This document shows, in pieces, positions 1-10,990 of a stretch of 27,989 nt of DNA. The notes under the pieces were generated by a model. It ran no database searches. It had not been told where the DNA came from and saw only the letters and a list, made by a program, of their open reading frames with translations. A program made the position numbers and the translations under genes. Numbering within the stretch: the stretch's first letter is position 1; each line of letters opens with the position of its first letter. This DNA is from Haplosporangium gracile. Lineage: Eukaryota > Mortierellomycota > Mortierellomycetes > Mortierellales > Mortierellaceae. Location of the stretch: NCBI GenBank assembly GCA_015499985.1, contig JAAAUF010000556.1:1-27989 (forward strand), given 5' to 3'.

Positions 1-54
1 TTCCAATTGATATTTTCATTGCTCTAATTATTCTTTCTCTCTTGTCCATCACAG

Positions 55-437
55 CACATATCAACCATGCGTACGAGTCCTACGTGGAAAAGGGTCGCAC
101 GCGGCAGGCACTGATAGGCGCAGCAGCCATGGCGGCATTTCAGCTTCTCTACACAACCCTCTTTGGCTGGTTCGCCACGTTCTTATTCCTGAGAACATCT
201 AACCTGATCGGCCCCTGTCTCTGCCATACCTTCTGTAATATGATGGGTTTCCCCGATGTTACTAATATCCAATATTTCGGTCGGTGGAAGAAATGGCTGT
301 ATCTGGCGTTTGTCGTGGGGATGGCCTTGTTTGGGCTGTTGTTGCGGCCGTTGACCCATCCTGCCTGGTACGGCGACGAAGAGAGTTCTGCCTATTGGAT
401 CATCACCATGGGAGCGCCGGCGCCCCATGATTCTTGA
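55..437 (+). CDS. RCE1: CAAX prenyl protease 2 (Rce1), C-terminal part
   Basis: This is the last exon of the endoplasmic reticulum membrane protease that removes the -AAX tripeptide from prenylated proteins such as Ras and a-factor. The rest lies left of the window. An intron ends in CACAG at 50-54. The exon opens with two bases that complete a codon, giving (A)HINHAYE, the family's conserved His region, then hydrophobic helices and CHTFCNMMGFPD, the HxxxN motif near the active site. The E-E-x3-R motif is upstream and not visible. Two membrane segments (LLYTTLFGWFATFLFL; WLYLAFVVGMALFGLLL) are clear, and the stop is TGA at 435-437. A candidate polyadenylation signal AATAAA sits at 470-475, about 33 bases after the stop. 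The family call rests on the whole segment matching Rce1; only the missing 5' part limits it. Confidence 0.9.
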
Positions 438-787
438 CCTCATGTCTCTTATTGTATTTTTATGATTATAATAAAGAGTCGTTCCTTCCAGCATATACAT
501 AACCACACATCAATTGAGCAACAACAGCCGAGTTCTTATGCCTTAGCCCTAACTGAAATCGACAAACGCGATTTTTGGCTAGGTCTGTCGCTGAAATGCT
601 GGAAATGTGACTGCGTGGCTGAATTTTTGTTTACATTTCCCCCCAGTTCGCTTGCCTTGTATGCCGCCCAAATCAGAGTCTCGCTCGGTCTGTCGGGACC
701 TGAGATACTCTTTGAAATTTAGTTCCCCTTCAGCCTTCTCTCCTTTCTCTGCATTCGCCAAACTACATTCATTCACACATACATACC
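438..787. other. Intergenic: RCE1 3' end and promoter of next gene
   Basis: About 350 bases with no credible gene. It holds the AATAAA at 470-475 and then the presumed promoter and leader of the Mhr1/mL67-like gene, pyrimidine-rich just before its ATG at 788. Short open frames here show no family likeness. Confidence 0.5.
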
Positions 788-1947
788 ATGTCAGCAGCAG
801 TAGTATCAGGAGCAGCCAAGACTGCCGCCACCACCACCGCACAGTCGATCAAGAAGAACGCCGTCTACCTCTTCCGCCATATCCAGACCTCGCAGGTTCT
901 CGTCTCCTTGAAGAGCTCCGTCGAGGTATGGAAATAGCAACAACCTTGCATCTCCCGTTGCAACTTCGGGACATCACCTTCTTCGTTTCACTCCCATCAC
1001 TTTTTCTCTTCGACACTTTTTCGTTTCTTCGCCAGGTTCATGGAGCAAAAACAAGAAATGTTTTAGGGGTTATTACAGGAACCGTATATTTCAGGATTTG
1101 GTTGTTGTCCGACAGCAGGCACCAGAAGGAGGGGAAGGGCAGCAACGGCAGGGCAATGATGTTGCTTTGGCTCCGTCGGCATCATTTGGGATCATTAAGA
1201 CAGTGCCTTCGGAATCGAAAAATCACCCCACGAGTCCCTTTTCATAGGACCCGTCAAAAGTGAAGGAATCGCAAATTAGTCGACCAATTTGCAACAAGCA
1301 GGATACTGGCATACTTCAAACTTCAGGAACAAGACGGACGACATAACCGGATGGGACATAGCACTTTCTCCGCCTGTGGCAACTAAACAATCCGTGTGTG
1401 TGTATCAGGGGACTGATTCCTTTTTTTGTCCTCTCCTTCACTTCTCAAACATCTTTCCGGATTGAAAATCTCTAATATCCTTCTTCACATGTCCTCGAAC
1501 AAAAAAAAACAAAAATAGAAACAATCGTTGAAGCAAATCACAGACGTGACCCGCCGCCCCGCACACGTCCGCCCAGACCACTGGCATCCCCTTGTCGCCA
1601 TCCAGGGATTCTCGCGCCCCCAGGACGCCCTCTCCTTCCATAACTCTCTCCGGGACCATCAACTCAACCTCCACGCCGCCAAGGTCGCCAACCCCGAACA
1701 TATTGCCCAGCCCCGTCGGTTGCGTGCACCCCAGGAGATGAACCAGGTCGATTCGACGCTTGTCAAGATGGTCGAGTTGTTGAACAGTCAGCCTAATAAG
1801 GGCAAGGGGATGCAGATCCTGTGGGAGAGGGAGGAGGTCAGGAAATCTGTTCTGGAGAAGGAGGGCGAGGATGTTAAGCCTTTATTGGAAGGGTTTGAGC
1901 ATGGAGAGTTGGTGATCAAGCGTGGACGGGATATCGTCAACGCATAA
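788..1947 (+). CDS. Mhr1/mL67-like mitochondrial protein
   Basis: Two exons, 788-925 and 1519-1947, join in phase 0 and give 188 residues. The start is ATG 788, the donor is GTATGG at 926 and the acceptor is AAATAG at 1513-1518. The N-terminus is Ala/Thr/Lys-rich, like a mitochondrial targeting peptide. Residues about 24-40 read NAVYLFRHIQTSQVLVS, like the 'IQTNQV' start of fungal Mhr1, and exon 2 carries HVRPDHWHPLVAI, like the 'LRKDxWxPL' block. In yeast Mhr1 is both mitoribosomal protein mL67 and a mitochondrial DNA recombination factor. I infer the ribosomal role at least. The 593-base intron is longer than its neighbours' and could hide a small exon, though none is obvious. The call rests on short motif likeness, so it is moderate. 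The gene converges on the RCC1L-like gene. Confidence 0.55.
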
Positions 1948-2158
1948 ATTTTTTGGTCGCTAACGGTGGGAGGTGGAGTCGGATGAGGGCGAGAAGCCTG
2001 TTTCAGGGTTATTTAGATTATTTGTAGTCAAAACATACATATACAACATTTGAGCATTTTTCAAACAACAAAGGGTTGTCGACGCGTGCATGGGTGTGAT
2101 TTTTTTTTATAGATAATTATTTCTATGCATGGAGTTTTTGAAAAAGTGAAGCTACGTT

Positions 2159-4060
2159 TTACTTTGTTTCAACGATGGCAAGAGCACCGTCTTGGCCGAG
2201 GGCGACATCGTGAACAATGACTGTATGACCATCCCTTTCTTGAGGCATCTTGACCCGCTTTGGCTCGAAGCAATGTTCAAAGTCGCCATGCCCCAACCGT
2301 CCAGTCCTGCCACACGTTCCCCAAGTATACAGCTCTCCTTTGTCTAAAGCATCAGTGTAACAACAGAAAAGGCGCGGTGTTAATAAACTGGCGCACGCAC
2401 AGCGACAATAATAACAACTGCAAAAAAAAACCAGCGACAAAACAGTACTAGCATGTAAAATAACAGAGGAGGGGGGTGTACCTGTGATGGCGGCAGCATA
2501 GTCAGTACTGGCGACAATCTTGCGGACGCCCTCGAGTCCCAAAATTTGTTCCGGCATCAGGATCTGGTTCTTGTCGCGTCCTAACCCCAAGGCCCCATAT
2601 CCACATGTGTAGACTTTTCCGGATTGTGTCAAGAGCAGACCGAAGGTGCCTCCTGCGGCGATGGAAGCGATTGTTTCTGACGAGGGGATTGGGTGTGGGA
2701 TGTGCATTGGTTCCAGAATCTAAGGAAACGGGGATCAAAATATAAACACGTCAGCATACATTACTTAATCAGACCGTCAAATTTGTGTATAGGTTATTCA
2801 AGAGACAGAACGAAATGTAATAGGTTGAACCAAGGGTTTGCTTACACGATCGATCTTCTTGTTGACCATGCATTGACCGTATTCTGCATTACCCCAGATC
2901 CAAAGCTGGTGGTTCTCTAGAAGTGCCAATGTGAAATCGGTTGACGACGAGATCTCCTTGATGTGCCCCAGCTCCTTGCCCCTGCCCTTCCAGCTCAGAC
3001 GCTCAATTAATGTGGGAACTGCGCGGTCAGAACTTGACTCTGGTCCCAGACCCAGTTGTCCATCTGCACCCCACCCCATCGAGTACAAGTTACCCTGATC
3101 TAGAAGACATGGAGCAAAAAAGAAAGACGAGGATAAGTATCTTAGAGTTGTGGTTCTAAAATGATGCTTCAAAAAGGCCCTAGCCATGCACACAAAAGTC
3201 CTTATTACCTGTTCGCAGGATGGTATGATCGAGTCCACACTGAACCTGGACAACATTCTCCTCCGGATCAGGCAGCTCAATAGCAGTAGGCGAGGCCTCA
3301 AACACAAACCCAGCAACCTGCTGCCCTGCCAACTCCTTCGCAAGTGTATCTTTGGACCCTCCCAGTCCCAACTGCCCATACATCGAGTTTCCAAAACCAA
3401 ATAGAAGCGTCTTTGTCACTCCTGTTTTTGAGGGTGTTGCTGGAGCAGTGTCTGATGAACCTTCTTCATTACCCAGGATTTCACTCAGGTAGTACGCCTC
3501 CTCGTCCTGAGGTCGCATAAGGACCATAGAATGTTCACGTCCACAAGCAACATCCAAGACATCCATACCTGAGGTGTCAATGGCGCTAAAGGTCGATGTA
3601 TCGCCGCGGACTCCGTTCCCGAGCTGTCCACTGTGGTTCATGCCCTCGCCCAGTACCCCCGATTCGCCTTCGCCAGAGAGGGCGATCAACCTGTGTGAAG
3701 CACCTGCTGCAATCCGCGTCTTGTTCAAGCCCTGTAAAATAGTACAAAAACAAGCGACCAGTTAGTATAGGCACCAGTACTACGTAAATACAATTTCAGA
3801 TATACACTGAAGCGCCTGTCTCGTTGTCGGGTGAGTGACAGGAGAAAGGATAGGGTAGACACCTGGGGAATGACAGAGTCGCTTTCAAAGATGTTCATTT
3901 CCTTGGAGCCATGGCCCCATTCGACGACGGATGCCTTTTCGAGGAATGCGGAGGAATGGAACTGACTATTACTGCAGCGGACAAGCAACAGGGGTCTTGT
4001 GAGGCTATAGCTGGTTCTTAGCCGCAGTGTTGAGCGTAGGAGTATCCGTGGGAGGGTCAT
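2159..4060 (-). CDS. RCC1L (WBSCR16)-like mitochondrial RCC1-repeat protein
   Basis: Five exons on the minus strand: 3863-4060, 3209-3731, 2846-3099, 2482-2719 and 2159-2343. All junctions keep phase and give 465 residues, close to human RCC1L. The ATG at 4060 begins an Arg/Leu/Ser-rich, acid-poor presequence (MTLPRILLRSTLRLRTSYS) ending near QFHSSAF, typical of mitochondrial import. Repeated RCC1 blades follow: VEWGHGSKE, GEGMNHSGQLGNG, FGFGNSMYGQLGLGG, GWGADGQLGLG, WIWGNAEYGQC, TCGYGALGLG and TWGTCGRTGRLGHGD, separated by the usual 'CG.EH/D.T' turns. Family members are mitochondrial-matrix beta-propellers linked to mitoribosome assembly and, in mammals, OPA1 nucleotide exchange; yeast Fmp25 is a looser relative. 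The mitochondrial location is well supported; the molecular role is by analogy. It diverges from ELG1 across about 500 bases. Confidence 0.85.
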
Positions 4061-4563
4061 GGTGGGAGCAGTATGGATAGGGATGGTGAAGAGAAGGGAA
4101 AGAAATTGTGTAAAAGTTGCGCAGGAACGTGGTTGTGCAGCACACACACACCTGCGCGAGTGTGAGATGTGGACTGCTTTCTGTATTGGCTGATCCAGGA
4201 ATGTTTGAATTTGTTGAACCTTTCTCCCCTTGCAGCGGCAGGAACCAAGACCAGGAGTAACGAAAAAGAACCTCTTCCAAGTGAGGATCAATGATGCCTG
4301 AGTAAGCACTATTGCTGATGCATTGGCAAGTCCGATACCATCTCGTAACAAACTTATGGTAGTTATCGCTCCTCATTGTGGTGGATATCTGCATCCCTTA
4401 GTTCTGCGCCTTGAACCCAGCGAATAAACACAAGTGTGACCGTCCATTTTTTTTTTCATTTCAGTCGCGTTTGCAGTTTTACTTTTTGTTTGTTTGAAAA
4501 AAATACACTCCCACAAGGCAACGCGCCTCGTTCATTTTGTCATCGCAATTCTCTTCTCTACAC
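4061..4563. promoter_or_regulatory. Divergent promoter region RCC1L-like / ELG1
   Basis: 503 bases between two divergent start codons. No motif is certain. It contains a short T tract (about 4449-4457) near the ELG1 side. Open frames across it are not conserved-looking. I infer a shared or back-to-back promoter from gene orientation alone. Confidence 0.4.
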
Positions 4564-7500
4564 ATGGCCGATGCTGCGGTGCCACCAGCAACTACGCCAA
4601 CAGGGCAAACAACTCAGTCGGGCCACAGCCAGCAGCCCTCGTCAGATACCCAGTTAGCTCACACTCCTAGCATGACAGCTGCACTGACCTCCGACCCAGA
4701 ATGGGCCGGCCCTTCTCCTTCGACCACCGACGCCACCATCTTACAGTCATCCAATGAATTAACTCCTGATTCACACCTTCAGGACGCTGGCGCCGCCATG
4801 GCCCCAACATCTGAACCCGCTGAGGAGACACAACATCAACAACTGGCGACAGAGCCGGCATCAGCGATAACTGCTGCTCCAGCGGCAACAACTTCAGCAA
4901 CAGCAGTTCCACCAAAACAAGTGTTCTCGCTCTTTCTCACACCGGAACAGCGCAAAAAGAAGCAGGAGGCCGAGGCAATCGTCAAGGTCCCAGGAAAGCG
5001 AGGCCGGAAACCAAAGAACAAACTTCCTGTCGGTCAAGTCGGAATGTCTTTAGTAGCAGGATCGACAACAGCACCTGGCAGCGTTACCTCGATGTCGACG
5101 ACGACGACGACTCCCAAGACCGTTGTCGATCCCAACATCTCAAAGACAGGCGAGACACACCGTTTCTTTCAGGAAGTCAAATCTTCTCAATTAAGTGCAG
5201 CAGGAGCCGGATCGACCTCATCAGAATTGAACCTTGACGGTGCAACTCCCCGTGTCGTCCGTCGCTACAACTCTAAACCACAAGAGTCCCCCTTCCCACT
5301 TCGGCATCAACAGTTTCATGGATCAGAGACGATCGACGCGATCAATGGAGTGGTGGCACGACTCTGTGGACTCGACACATCGGTCACTTCTCCGGCTCCT
5401 TCGCCTTCGACTTTCTTACAACAGGACACTCACATGAAGCAGTACAGCAAGCCTGCGTCAAAGAACAACAGCTCGCATGGGTGGTACTCGTTGCGGACAG
5501 ACATGGATCTGGGGATCACAGCCCCCGACTACAAACCCAGTCCGCGAGGCAAGGACTGCTGGACACTTTGGGGCAACAGTAGGGATCTGAAGTGGCGCGA
5601 CTGGTCCGAGCAGAGTCATCGCCTTTCACGCCCCACAGCCAAGGAGAAGATGATCCTCAGTCAGCCCTCCGAGCCCGACGAGTTTGAGTCTTGTCGACGA
5701 GTAGGAGCGAACGAACGTCTTTGGCATCAGACCTGGGCAACAACACTTCTCAGCACTGCAGGGATCGAACCAGGGTCAGTTGACGCTCCTGGAGAACTCA
5801 AGTATGGCGAGCTGTGGACGGAAAAGTACCGACCAAACCAGGGAGCAGAAGTTTTGGGCAACAGGGTGAACACCCAGTATCTGACACGGTGGCTCAAGAG
5901 ACTGGAGGTTTCTGGCTGGACATTGAATCCGGAGGAGTCGTCCGCTGGCGGCGGTGGTGGTGATGGATCAGGCGCTGCGAGCTTGAGCAAGAAGGGGTCG
6001 GATATCATGGGGGCAGCCAGGAAGCGCCGGAAACGTGTCAAGCGGAAGGACATGAACGATCTGGACGATTTTATTGCATATGATGATTTAGACGACTTTG
6101 AGGAGCCTTATGGATACCAGAGTGACGAGGAGGGGGTCGAGTTCAAGGCTCATAAGCCTCTGACTTCGTTTTCACTGTTGGCAAGTTTGGACCTTATGGA
6201 TGGGGAGTACGGATCAACGATAGCTAGATCAAGGGCGCTATCCAAGAAGTTTGATATAAAGTCCAACACGATTCTGCTCAGCGGACCGACGGGAAGCTGC
6301 AAGACTGCGGCGGTCTATGCCTGTGCGGAGGAGAGCGGATACGAGGTCTTTGAGGTGTCTCCTGGGATGCGGCGGACAGGGAAGGAGGTCTTGGGGCTGG
6401 TCGGCGAGATGGCAGAGAACCACCATGTTCATGTTGTTCCTGGCAAGATTGAGCTCAAGGAGGACGTCTACAGTATCATGAGCGGGAAGAACCAAGAGAG
6501 CCCAGCTCCAGCGCCGGCACCGAAAAATTCGACGCTGCACTCTTTTTTTCAGCAGAGCAAAAAGATCGTGCAGGCGGATGAGGATGAAATCATGGAGGAG
6601 GCTGTTTCGGATTCAAGTGAGCCTGAGGATGAGGATGTGAGCGTTGATTGGTTGGACGAAAACGACTCGGAAGTGGCACAGAGCCCAGATACCCAGCAGA
6701 CAAGGTCGTCCCCGTCATCAACGTCGACATCATCAGTGGTCAAGGAACCGGATGAGGAGGATCAGGACCAAGACGAGTCGTTGGCCCACCATGAGGATAC
6801 CTTGTCAGACCTTTACTCGCTCCTATCGACGACGAACCCTCGACAATCGCTCATTCTTTTGGAAGAGGTGGATATCCTGTTTGAGGACGACAAAGGATTC
6901 TGGGCGAGCATTGTGGCCTTGCTCTCCAAGAGCAGGCGGCCAGTCGTTATGACCTGCAATGGTAAGATTCAGTTTTGTTTTCAGTAGATATGTTCTACTT
7001 TCATTTTGTTGAATCAAGGTCAATATCTGATTCGATGTTCTTTTTGATAGATACATCCAAGATCCCAGCTTCGATGATCCGATTTCAGGAGCACCTCGAG
7101 TTTACTCGTCCAGGAATGAGAGAGCTACATCTCTACTTGATGGCGGTGTGCAGGATCGAGGGGTACATTTGCTCGTCCGAGTACGTTATGGGCGTGATCA
7201 AGCAGAACCGATACGATGTGCGGAGATGTCTCATGCAACTTCAGTACGACTCGGGTGTTGTCAAAAACCGATCCCAGCTGTTCAAAGCTGGTTCCTCCAG
7301 TAGTCCAGGATCAAGTCGAGGAAGTAGCCCAGTAGTGGCGGAGTCTTCAGGAGTAGGGATTGTCACCCCTGTAACAATCGGGGAAAGAGCGCTTCAGAGA
7401 GATAGCGGCAGATCGTCACCCACACCTGGATCGCCTATGCGGAAGAAGCCTCAGCGGCTCATGCGGATCAGCGCCAAGAGCATTATTCCGGCCACGGCAC

Positions 7501-8462
7501 CTACATTGGGTGGTGAGAAGAAAAAGATATTGTCCAGTCCTATGCAAGAGCTGGAGCAACTGGAGGTCCAATTGCAGTATGCCGATACCATGTCCTTGAG
7601 CGATTCTTGCCTGCGCATGCGCTTTGACCGAATCCTTCAGGTAAGATCTAGATTTCACTTGTGTTGCCACTCTCAGACTATGCATCTTTTGTCATGTAAT
7701 TGCAATTGAACGGAACCTTGTTTGTTTTCTTTTTACAAAAACATGTAGTGCTTTGAGGCGGACCAGTTTGCGGCGAGCAAGGACGATGTCGTGGGGCAGT
7801 ATTTTCCGATCTTTAAGCGACCTTCTGGCACGGACCATTTGATCATGGATCAGGAGATTGCGGCGCTCGTCGAAGAGGGCTGTGAGTCCTTGTATTTGAA
7901 CCTGTGTGACCAACAAGGGTTGGATCCTGTCCATGTCTTTGATACTGCCACAAGTAGAATGGATCCTGTTGAATCCATGGCCGACAATTTTTTACCCAAG
8001 AACAACGACATGTCTAGGTGAGTTGTCGTGACGAAATCAATTGTCGCACTTATGGATATTATCTAAGTGGTGGTAATTACCATATGCTGACTCCTTGCTT
8101 CCGTTTTCTGTTTCCTTTTTTTTTTTAAAAAAAATAGAATACTGTTGAATATGCGGCCGGCATTGGAGGAGACTTTACCGGTCCACGGACTGCGGTTTAA
8201 TTTAGGAGTTACGTTCGGGACCTATGCGCCCATGATTCGGTCCATGGTCCAGGCCGATGTTGTGAATACGGCCGTCCCTACGGGGAAGCGGACGATGCGC
8301 AGTGGAGGGCATCTGAGACGACATATGAATATGCTTTCTGATGACGAAAGTCAGACTATGCTCTTGACTTGTTTCCCTACTACTGCTACTATTACCACAC
8401 CTACGGTCGCGTCCACCTCACCTTCACCTTCTCCTTCTCCTTCTCCATTACAATCGTCTTAG
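4564..8462 (+). CDS. ELG1: Elg1/ATAD5 family PCNA clamp unloader, AAA+ subunit
   Basis: Exons 4564-6961, 7051-7640, 7749-8017 and 8138-8462 join in phase to give 1,193 residues. The frame is open upstream, but ATG 4564 (MADAAVPP) is the first Met. Elg1 replaces Rfc1 in an RFC-like complex that removes PCNA, especially SUMO-PCNA, from DNA after replication. The first ~410 residues are disordered and Ala/Thr/Ser-rich, with an FSLFLTPEQRKKK patch and a basic KRGRKPKNK. ELWTEKYRP at 416-424 is the RFC box. Walker A is GPTGSCKT (574-581) and Walker B is LILLEEVD (763-770), followed by a sensor-1-like VVMTCND ending at the first intron. Between them lies an acidic insertion with NSTLHSFF at 655-662, resembling a PIP box. 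VIKQNRYDVRRCLMQLQYDS is the usual C-terminal lid helix. The tail ends in a Ser-Pro repeat. Oddity: Cys579 replaces the canonical Walker A Gly. Confidence 0.92.
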
Positions 8463-8533
8463 ATTCAACCTTTTTTTATTTATTTTTTTTCTTTTTCTGT
8501 TTTAAACTACACCCATGTAACAATACACACTTC

Positions 8534-8566
<33 letters not shown>

Positions 8567-8762
8567 CCCTCTACACCTATTTTTTTAATACACGTCGACC
8601 CTAGATATTGTATCCAGTTAATTCCAATGTGAGAATGATCAAATATGCGTACTTTAATGAGAGTTTTCTTTGTTTGTTTGTTGTTTGTTTGTGAATTCTG
8701 CAAAGGATTCATTGTGCAGATCATTTCTTTTTTGTAGTGGTCATAAAAAAAAGAAAGATAAT
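8463..8762. other. Convergent 3' intergenic with 25-base T run
   Basis: 300 bases between the stops of ELG1 and cardiolipin synthase. It is very T-rich, with an uninterrupted T run at 8542-8566. It should hold both 3' ends. No gene is seen. Confidence 0.5.
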
Positions 8763-10326
8763 TTACAGCTTCTTTGGAGGATGAAGTATCCTGACGGCGT
8801 CCTTTGTGTATACATATGACGCGCCGCTCCAGATCGTGGTCGCCGCGCAGGTATATCTACATTTCGCAAGTAAGAGGAAGAATTTTGTAAACACATAATT
8901 AGTCGGTAGCGTGAATAAAAATGCCTTCAGCTCAAAATCCAGACAAGAACTTACCCGATGTACTCCAAGCCAACATGTCCCGTAAACTCAAATACGGGCG
9001 CCATCAGCGACAAACAGATATAAGCCATCTGGATCGCAGTGTTGACTTTACTAATCATCGTCGGTCTCACCTCCGCCGATGGGATCGAGAAATCCCAATA
9101 GCGTGTAAACGTTTTTGGTTCGGGGAGGGAGATGTAGCGGTAGTAAAAGGATGCGAGGATCAGACCCGCATCACGGCCGAGGATGATGGTTGCGATGGGG
9201 ATTGGGATAAGGTCTTGCATTGCCAAGGTGACGGTGAGGATCGTCATCAGGGTCTTGTCGGCCATTGGGTCCAGGATTGTGCCGACAATGCTCTGCATGT
9301 TGAAGCGGCGCGCTATCCAGCCATCCAGCTTTTGTTGAAGAGAAAGAAGGGCGAGAAGCTAAGGTGAGATATTTTGGTCCGCATGGGGTATTGATTGATT
9401 GGATTGGTGGGTTTTGAGTGTGTCCATGTTGCTTACCCCGTCGGTGATACTTGCAATACCAAAGAGTATGCAAGCATTAGTGTAATCTCCTTGAAGGACC
9501 CAGTATCCAATGACTGGCGCAGAAACCAATCGTGTAAACGTCAAAAAGTTGGGCACCGTGTAGATGTTCTCATGCAATAAGCTCTAAAATTATGAACCAA
9601 AGCAGCCAAAAAAAAAAGAAAAAAGTGATCCAGGTGAGTATTCAATCGCAGTGGTTTCTATCGTCTATTCCTTAAAACCCAAATCGACCAAAAGGGAAGG
9701 AACTTTCTTCTCCATGCATACCTTTTTGATACCTTTTCCATTTGTGGTATCCAAATCCTGATCCTTCTTGGTAGTTCCTGAAGATGATGATGATAATGAC
9801 TTCTGAGTATCCTTTTTATCCGTTGAGAATCTACAGCATTGCAGGCTAATCACGTTCTTTCTTCCTGCGCTCGATATCCTATCGATGAGTTGAGTTGAAT
9901 AAAATGATGTCAGGATGTGGCTGCTTCGCCTTTGCCTTTGATAATTTTTTTTAATTGAGCTAGCAATGCCATATCGGCAAGGGACATACCTCTGCCAGGT
10001 AGGATTGAATGCTGATCCATACCGCGAAAATGACGCGGGCGTCCTTGGTCTAAATATTTTGAAAGAAGCGGGATCTCGCTTTAGTCTCTGTGCCAATTAA
10101 AAGCAAACGTGAAGGGGACGCGGAAAGAGGGTTAAGATTGGAGAGTGGAGAGTGAGCTTTACGTGTGCTGGATAGAGTTGGACAAACTAGAGAAGACAGT
10201 TGCGCGGCGGCATGAGGCTGAGTTGTGGAGGAGACGGATCGACCTTGTTGAGAGCTGGAAGGAGGGTGAGGAGGAGGCGGAGAGGTTGATTCGACTGATC
10301 AGACCCCAGGTGGATCTGCAGGCCAT
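8763..10326 (-). CDS. CRD1: Cardiolipin synthase (CMP-forming), mitochondrial
   Basis: The enzyme makes cardiolipin from CDP-diacylglycerol and phosphatidylglycerol in the inner mitochondrial membrane. Secure exons are 9722-9830, 9437-9583, 8955-9328 and 8763-8856. The CDP-alcohol phosphotransferase signature is complete across a splice: ITDG then LDGWIARRFN, then G-x3-D-x3-D as GTILDPMAD. The later block RPTMISKVNTAIQ and the C-terminus (AATTIWSGASYVY) match human CRLS1. At the 5' end I infer a first exon 10163-10326. Its ATG at 10326 opens a presequence-like stretch, MACRSTWGLISRINLSAS, and it ends at GTAAAG. It joins in frame either directly to 9830 (295 residues) or through an extra exon 9990-10085 (327 residues). 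The first fits the family length, about 280-300. An acceptor at 9358 would add ten residues inside the catalytic motif and is unlikely. YIF1 lies divergently upstream. Confidence 0.88.
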
Positions 10327-10892
10327 TTTATTTTATTTATTTTATAAAGGGGAAATAAGTGTGTAGGTGAGTGAAGGAGTAGAGAAAGAAAGGGAGAAGA
10401 AAGGAAGAGAGGAAGCTGATTAGAAGGAAGGAAGAAGGAAGAAGGAAAAAAAGCTGATTCGAACTTTGAGCAGAGAAGAAACTTTGTGCGGGCTAAACGG
10501 TTGAATAGAGGATCCGCGTTCTATCGTGTGCGAGTTCGTGGATATGCCGTATTTGGGAAGAGGTGTGAAATTGTATTGGGTGTGGCACAGGGCGCGAGAG
10601 GGCGAGTGACGTCTACTCGAGTTTCTCCAAGTGCTACGACTATCTCTCTCTCTCGAAGGCTGTCATAGAACGAACGCTCTCTAATATTTTTATTTTTACT
10701 TTGTACTTTTTGCTCGTGTCATTCTTCTCTCATCCAACTCTCTTTTCCTTCCTCTCTTCCTCTCTTCCTCTCTTCCTCTCTTCCTCTCTTTCTCTCTTTC
10801 ATCACCCTTCTCTCATCAAGGAACATACAACCCCGACACACCAACAGGAAGCAAGAAAGGAACGCGAAAAAGGAACTCTTCTAACCATCATC
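10327..10892. promoter_or_regulatory. Divergent promoter region CRD1 / YIF1
   Basis: 566 bases between divergent starts. The left part is purine-rich on the plus strand (GGAAG/GAAGGAA around 10380-10450), and the right part holds the TTCCTCTC tandem tract in the YIF1 leader. No recognised factor site is claimed. Confidence 0.4.
10748..10800 (+). repeat. TTCCTCTC octamer tandem tract in YIF1 leader
   Basis: About five near-perfect copies of TTCCTCTC, then decaying into TTTCTCTC. It lies 90-145 bases before the YIF1 ATG, so probably in the 5' untranslated region or core promoter. CT-rich tracts are common in such fungal leaders. Confidence 0.8.
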
Positions 10893-10958
10893 ATGAACCC
10901 TTACGAGAACGCAGGTGGTTACACCCAGCCACAGCCAAGGCACAACGCACAACACCAT

Positions 10959-10990
<32 letters not shown>

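Noticed and set aside
607..1263. 218-codon plus-strand frame across the first exon of the Mhr1-like gene
   Set aside because: It runs in a different frame from the conserved exon and continues through the intron; composition is arbitrary and no family is visible.
10445..10475. Possible tRNA T-arm (TTCGAA followed by a T run, minus strand)
   Set aside because: No pairing T stem, no acceptor stem and no A box at the right distance.
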